This document shows, piece after piece, positions 36,871-45,821 of a stretch of 64,000 nt of DNA (positions are counted from its first letter, which is position 1; the number at the start of each line of letters is the position of its first letter). A model generated the notes under the pieces. The model was not told the origin of the DNA. It was given only the letters and a program-made list of their open reading frames with translations, and did no database searches. This DNA is from Mycolicibacterium celeriflavum (lineage in GTDB: Bacteria > Actinomycetota > Actinomycetes > Mycobacteriales > Mycobacteriaceae). The position numbers and the translations under genes were made by a program. Location: the NCBI RefSeq assembly GCF_010731795.1, contig NZ_AP022591.1:3410001-3474000 (forward strand), written 5' to 3'.

Positions 36871-37689
36871 ATGCCCGACAAACTGCACGTCGATCTGACC
36901 GGGGCGCCGCAGACCATGCTGGCGACCTTCTACGCCAAGGCGCTCGATGCCGATCGACCCGTACCCATCCTGGGAGACCGGTTCGCCAAGGACATCGTGG
37001 ACCGCATCGACTACGACTGGTCCAAGACATCGATCACCGCGGCCAATTCACCGTCGGTGACCACCCGTAGCGCCCACTTCGACACGTGGGCGCGCCAATT
37101 CCTGGCCGTGCACCCCGAAGCGGTCGTGCTGCACCTGGGCTGTGGGTTGGACGCGAGGGCGTTCCGGATCGATCCCGGGCCGGGCGTCGACTGGTTCGAC
37201 ATCGACTATCCCGATGTCGTCGATCTGCGCACGCAGCTCTATCCCGAACGCGAGCACTACCGCGTCATCGCCGCATCGGTCACCGATCCGGCGTGGCTGA
37301 CCGAAATACCCTCCGACCGACCGGCTTTGATGATCGGCGAGGGCCTCACCATGTACCTGACCGAGGCCGACGGGGTTGCGCTGCTGCGGCGCATCGTCGA
37401 CGGGTTCCCGTCCGGCGAACTGCATTTCGACGCATTCAACCGACTCGGCATCCGGTCCCAGTGGATGAACGCGGTGGTGCGGCGCGCGGGCGCGACGCTG
37501 CACTGGGGTATCGACGGTTCCGACGACATCATCGACGCGGTGCCCGGCGTCCGGTTGATGGCCTGGATGTCCGCGTTCGACTCGCCGTCGTTCCGTGGCA
37601 TCGCGTGGTACTACCGGGCGATGGGCTGGGCGATGTCGCTGCTGCCGTCGTTGCGCTATATGGCGCAGTACCACCGCTACGCGTTCTGA
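36871..37689 (+). CDS. LCM/PpmP-type SAM-dependent methyltransferase
   Basis: 272 residues from ATG 36871; the frame opens earlier but the MPDKLHVDLTGAPQTMLATF start is the family start. Motif I VVLHLGCGLDARAFRIDPG and the following DWFDIDYPDVVDLRTQLYPE are typical of leucine carboxyl methyltransferase-like (Tcm/PpmP) enzymes; GEGLTMYLTE is the third mark. Acts on carboxyl or hydroxyl groups of polyketide or lipid products in known relatives. No operon partner is obvious; it lies 64 bases after the SDR gene. Confidence 0.85.
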   Translation: MPDKLHVDLTGAPQTMLATFYAKALDADRPVPILGDRFAKDIVDRIDYDWSKTSITAANSPSVTTRSAHFDTWARQFLAVHPEAVVLHLGCGLDARAFRIDPGPGVDWFDIDYPDVVDLRTQLYPEREHYRVIAASVTDPAWLTEIPSDRPALMIGEGLTMYLTEADGVALLRRIVDGFPSGELHFDAFNRLGIRSQWMNAVVRRAGATLHWGIDGSDDIIDAVPGVRLMAWMSAFDSPSFRGIAWYYRAMGWAMSLLPSLRYMAQYHRYAF

Positions 37690-37702
37690 GCGGCTCGCGA
37701 GG

Positions 37703-38176
37703 CTAGCGCGACCCCTCGGCCTTTTCCTTCAACCGCTGCAGCGTCCGGCGGATGTGTTCGGCGTTGGCGGCGTCGCGGTCTTTCACGCCTGTGGCCCATC
37801 CGGCCGGGACGCGAAACCAACCGGGCCGCCGGTCCCACGTCCGTTCGGTCACCGTGCATCCGCCGTCGGTCGCGGTGATGTCATAGCGCCAGTGCGCGAC
37901 CGGAATCACTGCACTGCGCACGTCGAAGGCGAAGGCGCTGCCGGGTTCGGCGTCGGTGACGGTGCAGGTAGTGGTCCAGGTACGTGACCCGTTGCGGTTG
38001 TGCCCCCGAAACACCGCGCCCGGTCGTGCCGCATCGCCCTTGCGCCACTCCATCGCATGCGCCTCCTCGGCCAGCGACGCAAGCGTCGGCAGGTCGGTGA
38101 TCAACCGGTACACCGTGTCGGGATCGGCGTCGATGGTGACTTCTGCCTGTGCGGTGGCCGGACCGGATTCGCTCAT
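37703..38176 (-). CDS. SRPBCC (START-like) family protein
   Basis: 157 residues from ATG 38176. Features of the polyketide cyclase/SRPBCC fold: AEVTIDADPDTVYRLITDL at the start, AMEWRKGD, and TVTERTWDRRPGW later, ending in a charged helix. Such proteins bind small hydrophobic ligands. Convergent with the methyltransferase gene and divergent from the DUF427 gene. Confidence 0.8.
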   Translation of the reverse strand: MSESGPATAQAEVTIDADPDTVYRLITDLPTLASLAEEAHAMEWRKGDAARPGAVFRGHNRNGSRTWTTTCTVTDAEPGSAFAFDVRSAVIPVAHWRYDITATDGGCTVTERTWDRRPGWFRVPAGWATGVKDRDAANAEHIRRTLQRLKEKAEGSR

Positions 38177-38256
38177 GCGCCGATACTAGGGCGGCCGGTA
38201 AGAATGTAGTACGACAAAGCAGGAATCCAAGCACCACTTCGCGCGTTGGCCATGAC

Positions 38257-38631
38257 ATGAGCGATCGACCCGTACTCGAACCCAGCCCGTCGCACCCGAT
38301 CACCGTCGAGCCGACGGGAAGACATGTCACGGTGCGGGTGGCCGGCGAGGTCGTCGCCGAAACCGACCACGCGTTGACGCTGCAGGAGTCCACGTATCCG
38401 CCGGTGCAGTACGTGCCCCGAAGCGACGTCATCGCCGACCGGCTCCGGCCCAGCGACACCGAAACCTACTGTCCCTTCAAGGGTGAGGCCAGCTACTACG
38501 ACGTCGTCACCGAAGGCGGCGCCACCGTCGAAGACGCCGTGTGGACCTATGAGAAGCCCTATCCCGCAGTCGGCGGGATAGCCGGACACGTCGCGTTCTA
38601 TCCGGACAAGGCCGACGTCGTCGTCGCATAG
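38257..38631 (+). CDS. DUF427 protein (Rv0140 type)
   Basis: 124 residues from ATG 38257. Family marks: VRVAGEVVAETDHALTLQES, YVPRSDV and TYCPFKGEASYYDV. DUF427 proteins are small beta-barrels without proven activity. Followed nine bases later by the DNA glycosylase gene, as Rv0140 is near Rv0142. Confidence 0.85.
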   Translation: MSDRPVLEPSPSHPITVEPTGRHVTVRVAGEVVAETDHALTLQESTYPPVQYVPRSDVIADRLRPSDTETYCPFKGEASYYDVVTEGGATVEDAVWTYEKPYPAVGGIAGHVAFYPDKADVVVA

Positions 38632-38640
38632 CCTTGGTCG

Positions 38641-39552
38641 GTGCACACCTCGGCCAGCCTCGTCTTCGACGGACCGGCCAGCCCGGCGTTGACCCTGGCC
38701 CCGCTGCGTCGAGGGCGTAAGGATCCCTGCTACTTCGACGCACCCGACGGCGCCATCTGGCGGACCAGCCTGATGCGCAGCGGCCCGGTGACCGCGCGCA
38801 TCACAAAATCGGCATCCGGCACCGTCGACTGCGAGGCCTGGGGCGCCGGCGCGGCCGAGTTCGTCGAGGCACTGCCGGCTCTACTCGGTGCGTACGATGA
38901 CCGCGTCGGCTTCCTGCCCGGCGAGCCGACGATCGCCGCGGCGCAGCGCCGGGTGCGCCACCTGCGGCTGGGCCGGACCGACCGGGTACTCGAAGCCCTC
39001 ATCCCCGCCGTGCTCGAACAGCGTGTCTACGGCAAGGACGCTCGCCGTGCCTGGCGCCTTCTGGTGACGAAGTACGGCGCGCCGGCACCCGGGCCGGCGC
39101 CCGCCCACATGCGGGTCCCGCCGCCGGGCGAAATCTGGCGTCGCATCCCGTCGTGGGAGTTCCACCGGGCCAACGTCGACCCGCGCCGCGCCCGCACGGT
39201 CGTCGGATGCGCGCAGCGGGCGGACTCGCTGGAACGGCTCAGCGCCCGCTCGCCCGCGCGGGCGCGAGCCGCGATGGCGTCGCTGCCCGGAGTCGGTGAG
39301 TGGACCGCCGCGGAGACCGCGCAGCGCGCCTTCGGCGACGCCGATGCGCTGTCGGTCGGGGATTACCACCTGGCGAAGATGGTCGGCTGGAGCCTGCTGG
39401 GCCACCCCATCGACGACGCCGCGATGGTCGAGTTGCTCGAGCCGCTCCGACCGCACCGCCACCGCGCGGTGCGGCTGTTGGAAGTCAGCGGGTTGGCGGT
39501 GTTGCCGCGGTTCGGACCTCGCATGGCGATCCCGAATCTCATCGATTTGTGA
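38641..39552 (+). CDS. DNA-3-methyladenine glycosylase 2-like protein (HhH-GPD, Rv0142 type)
   Basis: 303 residues from GTG 38641. The C-terminal half has the helix-hairpin-helix LPGVGEWTAAETAQRAFGD followed by DALSVGDYHLAKMVGW, in which Asp of VGDYH is the expected catalytic aspartate of AlkA-type enzymes. The N-terminal part is the beta domain of AlkA-like proteins in divergent form. Expected to excise alkylated bases from DNA. It is next to dps, another DNA-protection gene. Confidence 0.82.
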   Translation: MHTSASLVFDGPASPALTLAPLRRGRKDPCYFDAPDGAIWRTSLMRSGPVTARITKSASGTVDCEAWGAGAAEFVEALPALLGAYDDRVGFLPGEPTIAAAQRRVRHLRLGRTDRVLEALIPAVLEQRVYGKDARRAWRLLVTKYGAPAPGPAPAHMRVPPPGEIWRRIPSWEFHRANVDPRRARTVVGCAQRADSLERLSARSPARARAAMASLPGVGEWTAAETAQRAFGDADALSVGDYHLAKMVGWSLLGHPIDDAAMVELLEPLRPHRHRAVRLLEVSGLAVLPRFGPRMAIPNLIDL

Positions 39553-39631
39553 CGTACGCAGCGGCGTGATTACCGACCAGCGACAGCGGGTAGTCCGACG
39601 GTCGACACCGTATGCGTGCGAAGGAGCTTTG

Positions 39632-40189
39632 ATGTCTGAGTACACCGTCCCCGGCATGACCGACAAGCAGGCCACCCAGGTCGCCGAACTCCTGCAGAAG
39701 CAGTTGAGCCGATACAACGACCTGCACCTGACGCTCAAGCACATTCACTGGAATGTGGTGGGGCCGAACTTCATCGGTGTGCACGAGATGATCGACCCGC
39801 AGGTCGAGTTGGTGCGCGGCTACGCCGACGAGGTCGCCGAGCGCATCGCCACCCTCGGCTTCGCGCCGAAGGGCACGCCGGGGGCCATCATCGAGGACCG
39901 GTCCTGGGACGACTACTCCATCGAGCGCGACACCGTGCAGGCGCACCTCGCAGCCCTCGACCTCGTCTACGACGGCGTCATCGAGGACACCCGCAGAAAC
40001 ATCGAGGAGACCGACGAGCCGGATCCGGTCACCCAGGACATGCTGATCGGCCACGCCGCCGAGCTGGAGAAATTCCAGTGGTTCGTGCGAGCGCACCTGG
40101 AGAACTCGGGCGGTCAGCTGGCCAACAAGGGCGCCTCGACGGAGAAGGGCGCCGCCAGCCAGGCCAAGAAGAAGTCCCCGGTCAAGTAG
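39632..40189 (+). CDS. dps: Dps, DNA-binding ferritin-like protein
   Basis: 185 residues from ATG 39632 (AAGGAG ahead). Ferroxidase segment [19 protein letters not shown] and [14 protein letters not shown] match the studied M. smegmatis Dps1, as does the rest. The C-terminal tail is lysine-rich (QAKKKSPVK), the DNA-binding part in M. smegmatis Dps1. Stores iron, consumes peroxide and compacts DNA in stationary phase. M. tuberculosis has no dps at this place, so this points to a fast-growing species. Convergent with the aquaporin gene, overlapping by eight bases. Confidence 0.93.
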   Translation: MSEYTVPGMTDKQATQVAELLQKQLSRYNDLHLTLKHIHWNVVGPNFIGVHEMIDPQVELVRGYADEVAERIATLGFAPKGTPGAIIEDRSWDDYSIERDTVQAHLAALDLVYDGVIEDTRRNIEETDEPDPVTQDMLIGHAAELEKFQWFVRAHLENSGGQLANKGASTEKGAASQAKKKSPVK

Positions 40190-40970
40190 CCGGCGAGTCG
40201 CCGCGGGCATCCCCGAGAGCGTCGTCTCGCACCGGCCGGTCGGCCAGTTCCTCCCGACGGCCGAACAGGTACGGGTAGGCGACGCCCGCGAGGGCCGCAC
40301 CGACCAACGGCGCCAGCCAGAACGCCCACAACTGGGCGGGTGCACCGTCGCCGTTGAAGAACGCGACCCCGGTCGAGCGCGCCGGGTTGACCGACGTGTT
40401 GGAGATCGGGATCGAGATAAGGTGGATCAGCGTCAGCGTCAAGCCGATTGACAAGCCCGCGAAGCCCTTCGGTGCACGGTCATCGGTCGAGCCGAGGATC
40501 ACCAGCATGAAAATACCGGTCAGCACCACCTCGGCGATCAGCACCGCCCACAGCGAATAACCGCCGGGCGAGTGGGCGCCGTAGCCGTTGGCCGCCATGT
40601 TGCCCGTTGCGGTCCAGCCCTCCTGGCCCTTGGCGATCACATAGATGATCAAGCCCGCAGCGACACCGCCGATCACCTGGGTGATCCAGTAGGGCGGCAA
40701 CGCCTTCCACTCGACCCGCCGGGCCAGCGCCGCGCCGAGGGTGACGGCGGGATTGAAATGCCCGCCGGAGATGGTGCCGAACGCATACACACCGGTGAGC
40801 ACCGTGAGGCCGAACGCGAATGCGACACCGAGGAATCCGATGCCCAGCGATGCCCCGTCAGCGTTGACGAACTTCGCGGCGAACACCGCGCTGCCACAAC
40901 CGCCGAGGACCAACCATAACGTTCCGATGAACTCCGCTGCCAACCGGTGCAGCATGGTGGGTGCGTCCAT
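40182..40970 (-). CDS. aqpZ: Aquaporin Z-type water channel
   Basis: 262 residues with six membrane helices and both NPA boxes: [12 protein letters not shown] and [10 protein letters not shown]. Selectivity residues fit water channels (aromatic residue in helix 2, arginine after the second NPA). A charged tail of about 25 residues ([14 protein letters not shown]) follows the last helix. Passive water transport in the inner membrane. M. tuberculosis lacks an orthologue at this location. Confidence 0.9.
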   Translation of the reverse strand: MDAPTMLHRLAAEFIGTLWLVLGGCGSAVFAAKFVNADGASLGIGFLGVAFAFGLTVLTGVYAFGTISGGHFNPAVTLGAALARRVEWKALPPYWITQVIGGVAAGLIIYVIAKGQEGWTATGNMAANGYGAHSPGGYSLWAVLIAEVVLTGIFMLVILGSTDDRAPKGFAGLSIGLTLTLIHLISIPISNTSVNPARSTGVAFFNGDGAPAQLWAFWLAPLVGAALAGVAYPYLFGRREELADRPVRDDALGDARGDSPAT

Positions 40971-41073
40971 TCAGTGAGGGTCACATGCGCGGCACCGGTT
41001 GCGAACGGTCGTGGCCGAATCGTGCCGTGACAGAGACCGTCACCACCCGATCGCGACCCCGCCGTGACCGGCG

Positions 41074-42465
41074 TCAGTCGGCGCCACGCGCAGCGTGCTC
41101 GGACTCGCGGTCGAGGCGCTGCGCCTGATAGATCGACACGTCGGTGCGCGATATCAGCAGATAGGCGATACCGACCGCCACCATCGCGCACGGGATCACC
41201 GAGAAGGATCCGGTCATCTCCGCCACCATGATCATCACCGCCAGTGGCGCGTGGGCGACGCTGCCGAAGCAGGCCATCATGCCGACGACGACGAAGACGG
41301 CTGGAGAGTCGGGAATGCCTGGTGCGTGCACGAGATCGCCGAGTCGCCACACCGCGGCACCGACGAACGCGCCGATCACGACGCCCGGTCCGAAGATGCC
41401 GCCGGATCCGCCGGTGCCTATCGACAGCGATGTCGCGACGATCTTGGCCAGCGGCAGAACCAAAACGATCCACAGCGGGATGGCCATCAAAGTGTCGGTG
41501 GCGGTGGCTTTTTGCGCCCAGCCGTAGCCGCTGGCCAGGATCTGCGGGATGACGAGCGCCAGCAGCCCGACGGCCAGCCCGCCCAGCGCGGGCTTGAGCA
41601 CCGTGTTGCCGGGCAGTCGCTTGGTCAGCGCGACCGTGCCGTAGAAGATGCGGGCGTAGGAGTATCCGACACCGGCGGCGACGATGCCGAGCACGACGAA
41701 CCAGCTCAGGTCCAGCGGGTGGTCGAACCGGTAATCGGCGGCGACGAACCCGAACAGCGGGTCGAACCCCAGGATCGAACCGAGCACGGCGTAGGCGGTG
41801 GCCGAAGTGATGAAGCCGGGGATGAGCGCCTTGTAGTCGAAGTCCCGCCGGTACACGATCGACGCGGCCAGGACTGCCCCGCCCAGTGGCGCCCCGAAGA
41901 TTGCCCCGATACCCGAGCCGATGCCAAGCGATACCGCGGTGCGCCCGTCTTCGTCGGGGAGGTCGAGCCACCGCGTGAGCATGGACCCGAAGCCAGCCGA
42001 GATCTGTGCCGCCGGGCCTTCGCGACCGCCCGAGCCGCCCGAACCGATGGTCAAGGCGCTGGCGATCGTCTTGACCACGATGGCCTGACCGCGGATGGCG
42101 CGGGGATCGGTGTGCACGGCCTCGATCGCGCTGTCGGTGCCGTGCCCCTCGGCCTCCGGGGCGAACTTCGCGACCAGCCATGCCGATACAAGCGCGCCGC
42201 CGCACGCCACCAGCGGAATCGCCCACGGTCGATCGAAGCCCGCCGAGCCGGGATCGCCGCCGTCCCCGACGGGTTCGGGAATGCGGTAACCGGCGAGCTC
42301 CCCGAGCAGGAAGCGGCTCGCGTAGTCGAGCGCCAGGTAGAACACCACCGCGCCGAGCCCGGCGATGACGCCGATCGCGATGCCGAGTATCAGCCACTTC
42401 CGGATGTATCCGGAGCGACGGATGAATCCGCCCAGACCGCCGCCGGTTTCGCGGGTCTCGGGCAT
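41074..42465 (-). CDS. ClC-family chloride channel/antiporter (Rv0143c type)
   Basis: 463 residues and about ten membrane helices. Selectivity-filter motifs: GSGGSGGREGPAAQ (GREGP holds the gating glutamate) and GTGGSGGIFGPGVVIGA (GxFxP). The usual first motif GSGIP is replaced by GHGTDSA, as in some bacterial ClC subfamilies. No CBS domains. Moves chloride or fluoride-like anions, perhaps coupled to protons. Last member of the block corresponding to Rv0135c-Rv0143c. Confidence 0.9.
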   Translation of the reverse strand: MPETRETGGGLGGFIRRSGYIRKWLILGIAIGVIAGLGAVVFYLALDYASRFLLGELAGYRIPEPVGDGGDPGSAGFDRPWAIPLVACGGALVSAWLVAKFAPEAEGHGTDSAIEAVHTDPRAIRGQAIVVKTIASALTIGSGGSGGREGPAAQISAGFGSMLTRWLDLPDEDGRTAVSLGIGSGIGAIFGAPLGGAVLAASIVYRRDFDYKALIPGFITSATAYAVLGSILGFDPLFGFVAADYRFDHPLDLSWFVVLGIVAAGVGYSYARIFYGTVALTKRLPGNTVLKPALGGLAVGLLALVIPQILASGYGWAQKATATDTLMAIPLWIVLVLPLAKIVATSLSIGTGGSGGIFGPGVVIGAFVGAAVWRLGDLVHAPGIPDSPAVFVVVGMMACFGSVAHAPLAVMIMVAEMTGSFSVIPCAMVAVGIAYLLISRTDVSIYQAQRLDRESEHAARGAD

Positions 42466-42477
42466 GGTCTCCAGATG

Positions 42478-43293
42478 CTAGCGCGGTCCTGCGCGGTACG
42501 CGGTCAGTCTCGCGATGATCGCCGCTTCGCCACCCGGGCCGATGGCCTTCGCCTCGCCCACGCCCGTACTACGTCCGACACGCAAAACGGTTCCAGCATA
42601 ACGGGATTCGGCACCGCTGTGGAATGGCCGCAAGAAATTGACATGCAGGGACGACGTCCGCAGCGGCCGGTCGAGGCGGTCGGTGTTGAGCGCCGCCGAC
42701 GCCACCAGTTCCAGCGCCATGGCCGATACGCCGCCGTGCACGATGCCGAGTGAGTTGTTGAGCACGGGGTCTTCGTCCTGCAGCAGAACCGGCCCCGCGC
42801 CGCCGCTCTCGGCGATCCGCACCGCCATCCGGTGAGCGAGCGTGCCCGGTGGTAGGGGCCCGGTCGGGCCGTCGGGAAACGGCGCGAGATCGCCGGGCGA
42901 GCGGATGTAGAACGAACGAACGGTGGCGGTGGCCAACGGAATGCCTCGGTGGGCGAGTTCACATGTCGCCAACACCACGTCGCTCTTCCTGCCGAACGGC
43001 TGGGCCGTCGCCACCACCGGCACATCCGGCGCGCCGGCGATGATGTCAGCGGCGTCGGGGACGGCTTCCAGCGACAGCTCGCTGGATACCGTCCACTCCT
43101 CGGCGGCGCGTCGCCGGTGGTTGACGAGGCCGCAGGCGTGATCGACCAGCATCGCCAGCGGTGCGATGGTCGGGGCGCCGTTCAGCGGGTTGACCATCCC
43201 GCCGACCGGAATCGAGGCCACACACTCGTCAGGCGCGTCCTTCGACGTCACGATGCCGAACCGGCCCAGGGGAGTGTTCAGAGGGTGTGACAT
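42478..43293 (-). CDS. PaaI-type double hotdog thioesterase
   Basis: 271 residues. Two hotdog domains: the first carries VNPLNGAPTIAPLAMLVDHACG, the second NNSLGIVHGGVSAMALELVAS, the latter with the HGG motif of PaaI/acyl-CoA thioesterases. Expected to hydrolyse acyl-CoA thioesters in the cytosol. It is divergent from the copper-type ATPase with 53 bases between, so the metal operator could influence both. Confidence 0.8.
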   Translation of the reverse strand: MSHPLNTPLGRFGIVTSKDAPDECVASIPVGGMVNPLNGAPTIAPLAMLVDHACGLVNHRRRAAEEWTVSSELSLEAVPDAADIIAGAPDVPVVATAQPFGRKSDVVLATCELAHRGIPLATATVRSFYIRSPGDLAPFPDGPTGPLPPGTLAHRMAVRIAESGGAGPVLLQDEDPVLNNSLGIVHGGVSAMALELVASAALNTDRLDRPLRTSSLHVNFLRPFHSGAESRYAGTVLRVGRSTGVGEAKAIGPGGEAAIIARLTAYRAGPR

Positions 43294-43325
43294 CGGGATC
43301 CAGCGTCGCCGATCGACGGTAGCGA

Positions 43326-43344
43326 TATACCCCCAGGGGGTATA
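43326..43344. promoter_or_regulatory. CsoR/RicR-like copper operator
   Basis: TATACCCCCAGGGGGTATA is a perfect 19-base palindrome that contains TACCC-N5-GGGTA, the build of RicR/CsoR boxes. It ends two bases before the first ATG of the P-type ATPase gene. Confidence 0.75.
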
Positions 43345-43346
43345 GC

Positions 43347-45407
43347 ATGGCTCGCATGACGCACGTGGAGCACGCCCAACACCATCCAGATTCTGCGACG
43401 GCCGGGCATTCCGAACACGGCCATGCCGGGCACGCCGACCACGTAGCCCAGTTCCGGCGACTGTTCTGGACCATGCTCGTGCTCGCGATCCCGACCGTCG
43501 CGCTGTCGGGCATGTTCGCGATGATCATCGGCTACTCCATCCCCGACATTCCCGGTATCAATTGGGTGTCGCCCGTGCTGGGCACCGTGATGTACGTCTG
43601 GGGAGGACGCCCCTTCCTGTCCGGTGCGATCAGTGAGATCCGTTCCCGCGCACCGGGAATGATGCTGCTGATCGGTCTGGCGATCACCGTGGCGTTCCTG
43701 TCGTCGTGGGGCGCCAGCCTCGGCGTGCTGCACCATCAGCTGGATTTCTGGTGGGAGTTGGCGCTGCTCATCGTGATCATGCTGCTCGGTCACTGGATCG
43801 AGATGCGCTCGCTCGCGCAGACCACGTCGGCGCTCGACTCCCTGGCCGCGCTGCTGCCCGACGAAGCCGAACGGATCGTCGACGGCGGCACGGAAACGGT
43901 GGCGCCGGCTGAGCTGGAACTCGGTGACGTCGTGCTGATCCGGCCCGGAGGCAATGTGCCGGCCGACGGCGACATCGTCGACGGCGCCGCGGACGTCGAC
44001 GAGTCGATGGTCACGGGTGAGTCGCGCCCGGTCCGCCGGTCCGTGGGCGACCACGTCGTCGCCGGTACCGTCGCGACCGATTCGGCGCTGCGGGTGAAGG
44101 TCACCGCGGTCGGCGACGACACCACGCTCGCCGGTATCCAGCGGATGGTGACCGAGGCGCAGAACTCGTCGTCGCGGGCGCAGCGGCTGGCGGACAAGGC
44201 GGCCGGTTGGCTGTTCTGGTTCGCGCTGTCCGCGGCGGTCGTCACCGCGGTGGTGTGGTCGTTCGCCGGGATGCCCGCCGAGGCGGTCGTGCGGACCATC
44301 ACCGTGCTCGTGATCGCCTGTCCGCACGCCCTGGGCCTGGCCATTCCGTTGGTGGTGTCCATCGCCACCGAACGGGCCGCGCGCGGGGGCGTGCTCGTCA
44401 AGGACCGGCTGGCGCTGGAGAGCATGCGGACCGTCGGCACCGTGCTCTTCGACAAGACCGGCACGCTGACCAGGGGAGAACCGACGGTCACCGCGGTCGC
44501 CACGGCGCAGTCCGATGCCGGCGACGATGTGCTGGCGCTGGCCGCGGCGGCCGAAGCGGACTCCGAACATCCGCTGGCGCGCGCGATCGTCGCTGCCGCG
44601 CGGCACCGCGACCTGACGTTGCCACCGTCGACGGAGTTCAGCTCCTCACCCGCAGTCGGCGTCACGGCCACGATCGACGGCCGAACCGTGCAGGTCGGTG
44701 GCCCACGGATGCTGGCGGAGGCGGGTCTGGCCGAACTGCCCGATACCGCGCAGTGGCGCGACGAGGGCGCGATCGTGCTGCACGTCGTCGTCGACGGCGA
44801 GGTCGTCGGCGCGGTGAAGCTCGCCGACGAGGTGCGGACCGAGTCTCGGCAGGCAGTCGCGGCGCTGCGCAAACTGGGTGTCGAAGTGGTGATGATCACC
44901 GGCGACGCGGAGGCGGTCGCCCGGGCGGTGGCCGCCGAGCTGGGCATCGAGCGGGTGTTCGCCGGCGTCCGCCCGGAGGACAAGGCGGCGAAGGTCGCCG
45001 AGCTGCAGCACGAGGGCCGGAAAGTGGCGATGGTCGGGGACGGCGTCAACGACGCCCCCGCCCTCGCGCAGGCCGACGTCGGCATCGCGATCGGTGCGGG
45101 TACCGACGTGGCGATCGCCTCGGCAGGCGTGATCCTGGCCGGCTCGGACCCCCGCTCGGTGTTGTCGGTCATCCTCTTGTCGCGGGCTTCGTATCGAAAG
45201 ATGAAGCAAAACCTTTGGTGGGCAGCGGCTTACAACATCGTGTCGGTCCCGCTTGCCGCGGGCGTGCTGGCGCCGGTCGGCTTCGTGCTGCCGATGTCGG
45301 TGGGCGCGATCCTGATGTCGGCGTCGACGGTGGTGGTGGCGCTGAACGCGCAACTGCTACGTCGGCTCGACCTCGACCCCGAAGCCAGCCTGAACGCCGT
45401 TTCTTAA
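43347..45407 (+). CDS. Copper-type P1B ATPase with His-rich N-terminus (CopB-like)
   Basis: 686 residues from ATG 43347; ATG 43356 (MTHVEHAQHH) is an equally good start because the operator abuts the first ATG. In place of CxxC metal-binding domains the N-terminus is a histidine-rich tail (HxxHAQHH, HSEHGHAGHADH). Eight membrane helices; the metal-binding helix has CPH (Cys325-Pro-His327), the CopB/P1B-3 type, rather than CPC. Phosphorylation Asp369 in DKTGT, also TGES, HP in SEHPLA and GDGVNDAP. Exports copper (or silver) from the cytosol; the copper-type operator agrees. Confidence 0.9.
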   Translation: MARMTHVEHAQHHPDSATAGHSEHGHAGHADHVAQFRRLFWTMLVLAIPTVALSGMFAMIIGYSIPDIPGINWVSPVLGTVMYVWGGRPFLSGAISEIRSRAPGMMLLIGLAITVAFLSSWGASLGVLHHQLDFWWELALLIVIMLLGHWIEMRSLAQTTSALDSLAALLPDEAERIVDGGTETVAPAELELGDVVLIRPGGNVPADGDIVDGAADVDESMVTGESRPVRRSVGDHVVAGTVATDSALRVKVTAVGDDTTLAGIQRMVTEAQNSSSRAQRLADKAAGWLFWFALSAAVVTAVVWSFAGMPAEAVVRTITVLVIACPHALGLAIPLVVSIATERAARGGVLVKDRLALESMRTVGTVLFDKTGTLTRGEPTVTAVATAQSDAGDDVLALAAAAEADSEHPLARAIVAAARHRDLTLPPSTEFSSSPAVGVTATIDGRTVQVGGPRMLAEAGLAELPDTAQWRDEGAIVLHVVVDGEVVGAVKLADEVRTESRQAVAALRKLGVEVVMITGDAEAVARAVAAELGIERVFAGVRPEDKAAKVAELQHEGRKVAMVGDGVNDAPALAQADVGIAIGAGTDVAIASAGVILAGSDPRSVLSVILLSRASYRKMKQNLWWAAAYNIVSVPLAAGVLAPVGFVLPMSVGAILMSASTVVVALNAQLLRRLDLDPEASLNAVS

Positions 45408-45821
45408 GAATCTGACTAGGCTTTCAGCAAATACTAACTGAGCCACTTCCACGAGTACACTGAGGCATTAATGTCGACAACAGCAAACTTCATCGCCCAC
45501 TTGAGGCCAGGTGTGACGTATGCCGCACCCAGCCGGCGTCAGACCGTATCCGATGAAAACACCTTCAGCACAACGGATTTCGTTACTCAGCACGGTGGTG
45601 GCCGATCGCAGGCTGCACCGTCGGCCAGACGTAGTTAGGTGCCGCTAAGTTGGCATGTCACCCGGTGTTTGTCATATCGTTTTCTTCACTTGAGGCAAGT
45701 GGGAAAAGGCCGGCGTTCGATGCTGCACGAAGGCACTCCATAGCCGGGGCCGGCGAAATGCCATGGTCTACGGCTGCCAGGCAGAAGCTTCGTGAGACGT
45801 GCGGAAAAAGGGTAGGTGGGA
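45408..45821. other. Long leader/intergenic region upstream of gltB
   Basis: About 415 bases of lower GC content than the neighbours and no convincing gene. The 10-mer CACTTGAGGC occurs twice (45498-45507 and 45687-45696), and the second copy is part of the palindrome CACTTG-AGG-CAAGTG (45687-45701). This region should hold the gltBD promoter and its control sites. Confidence 0.6.
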
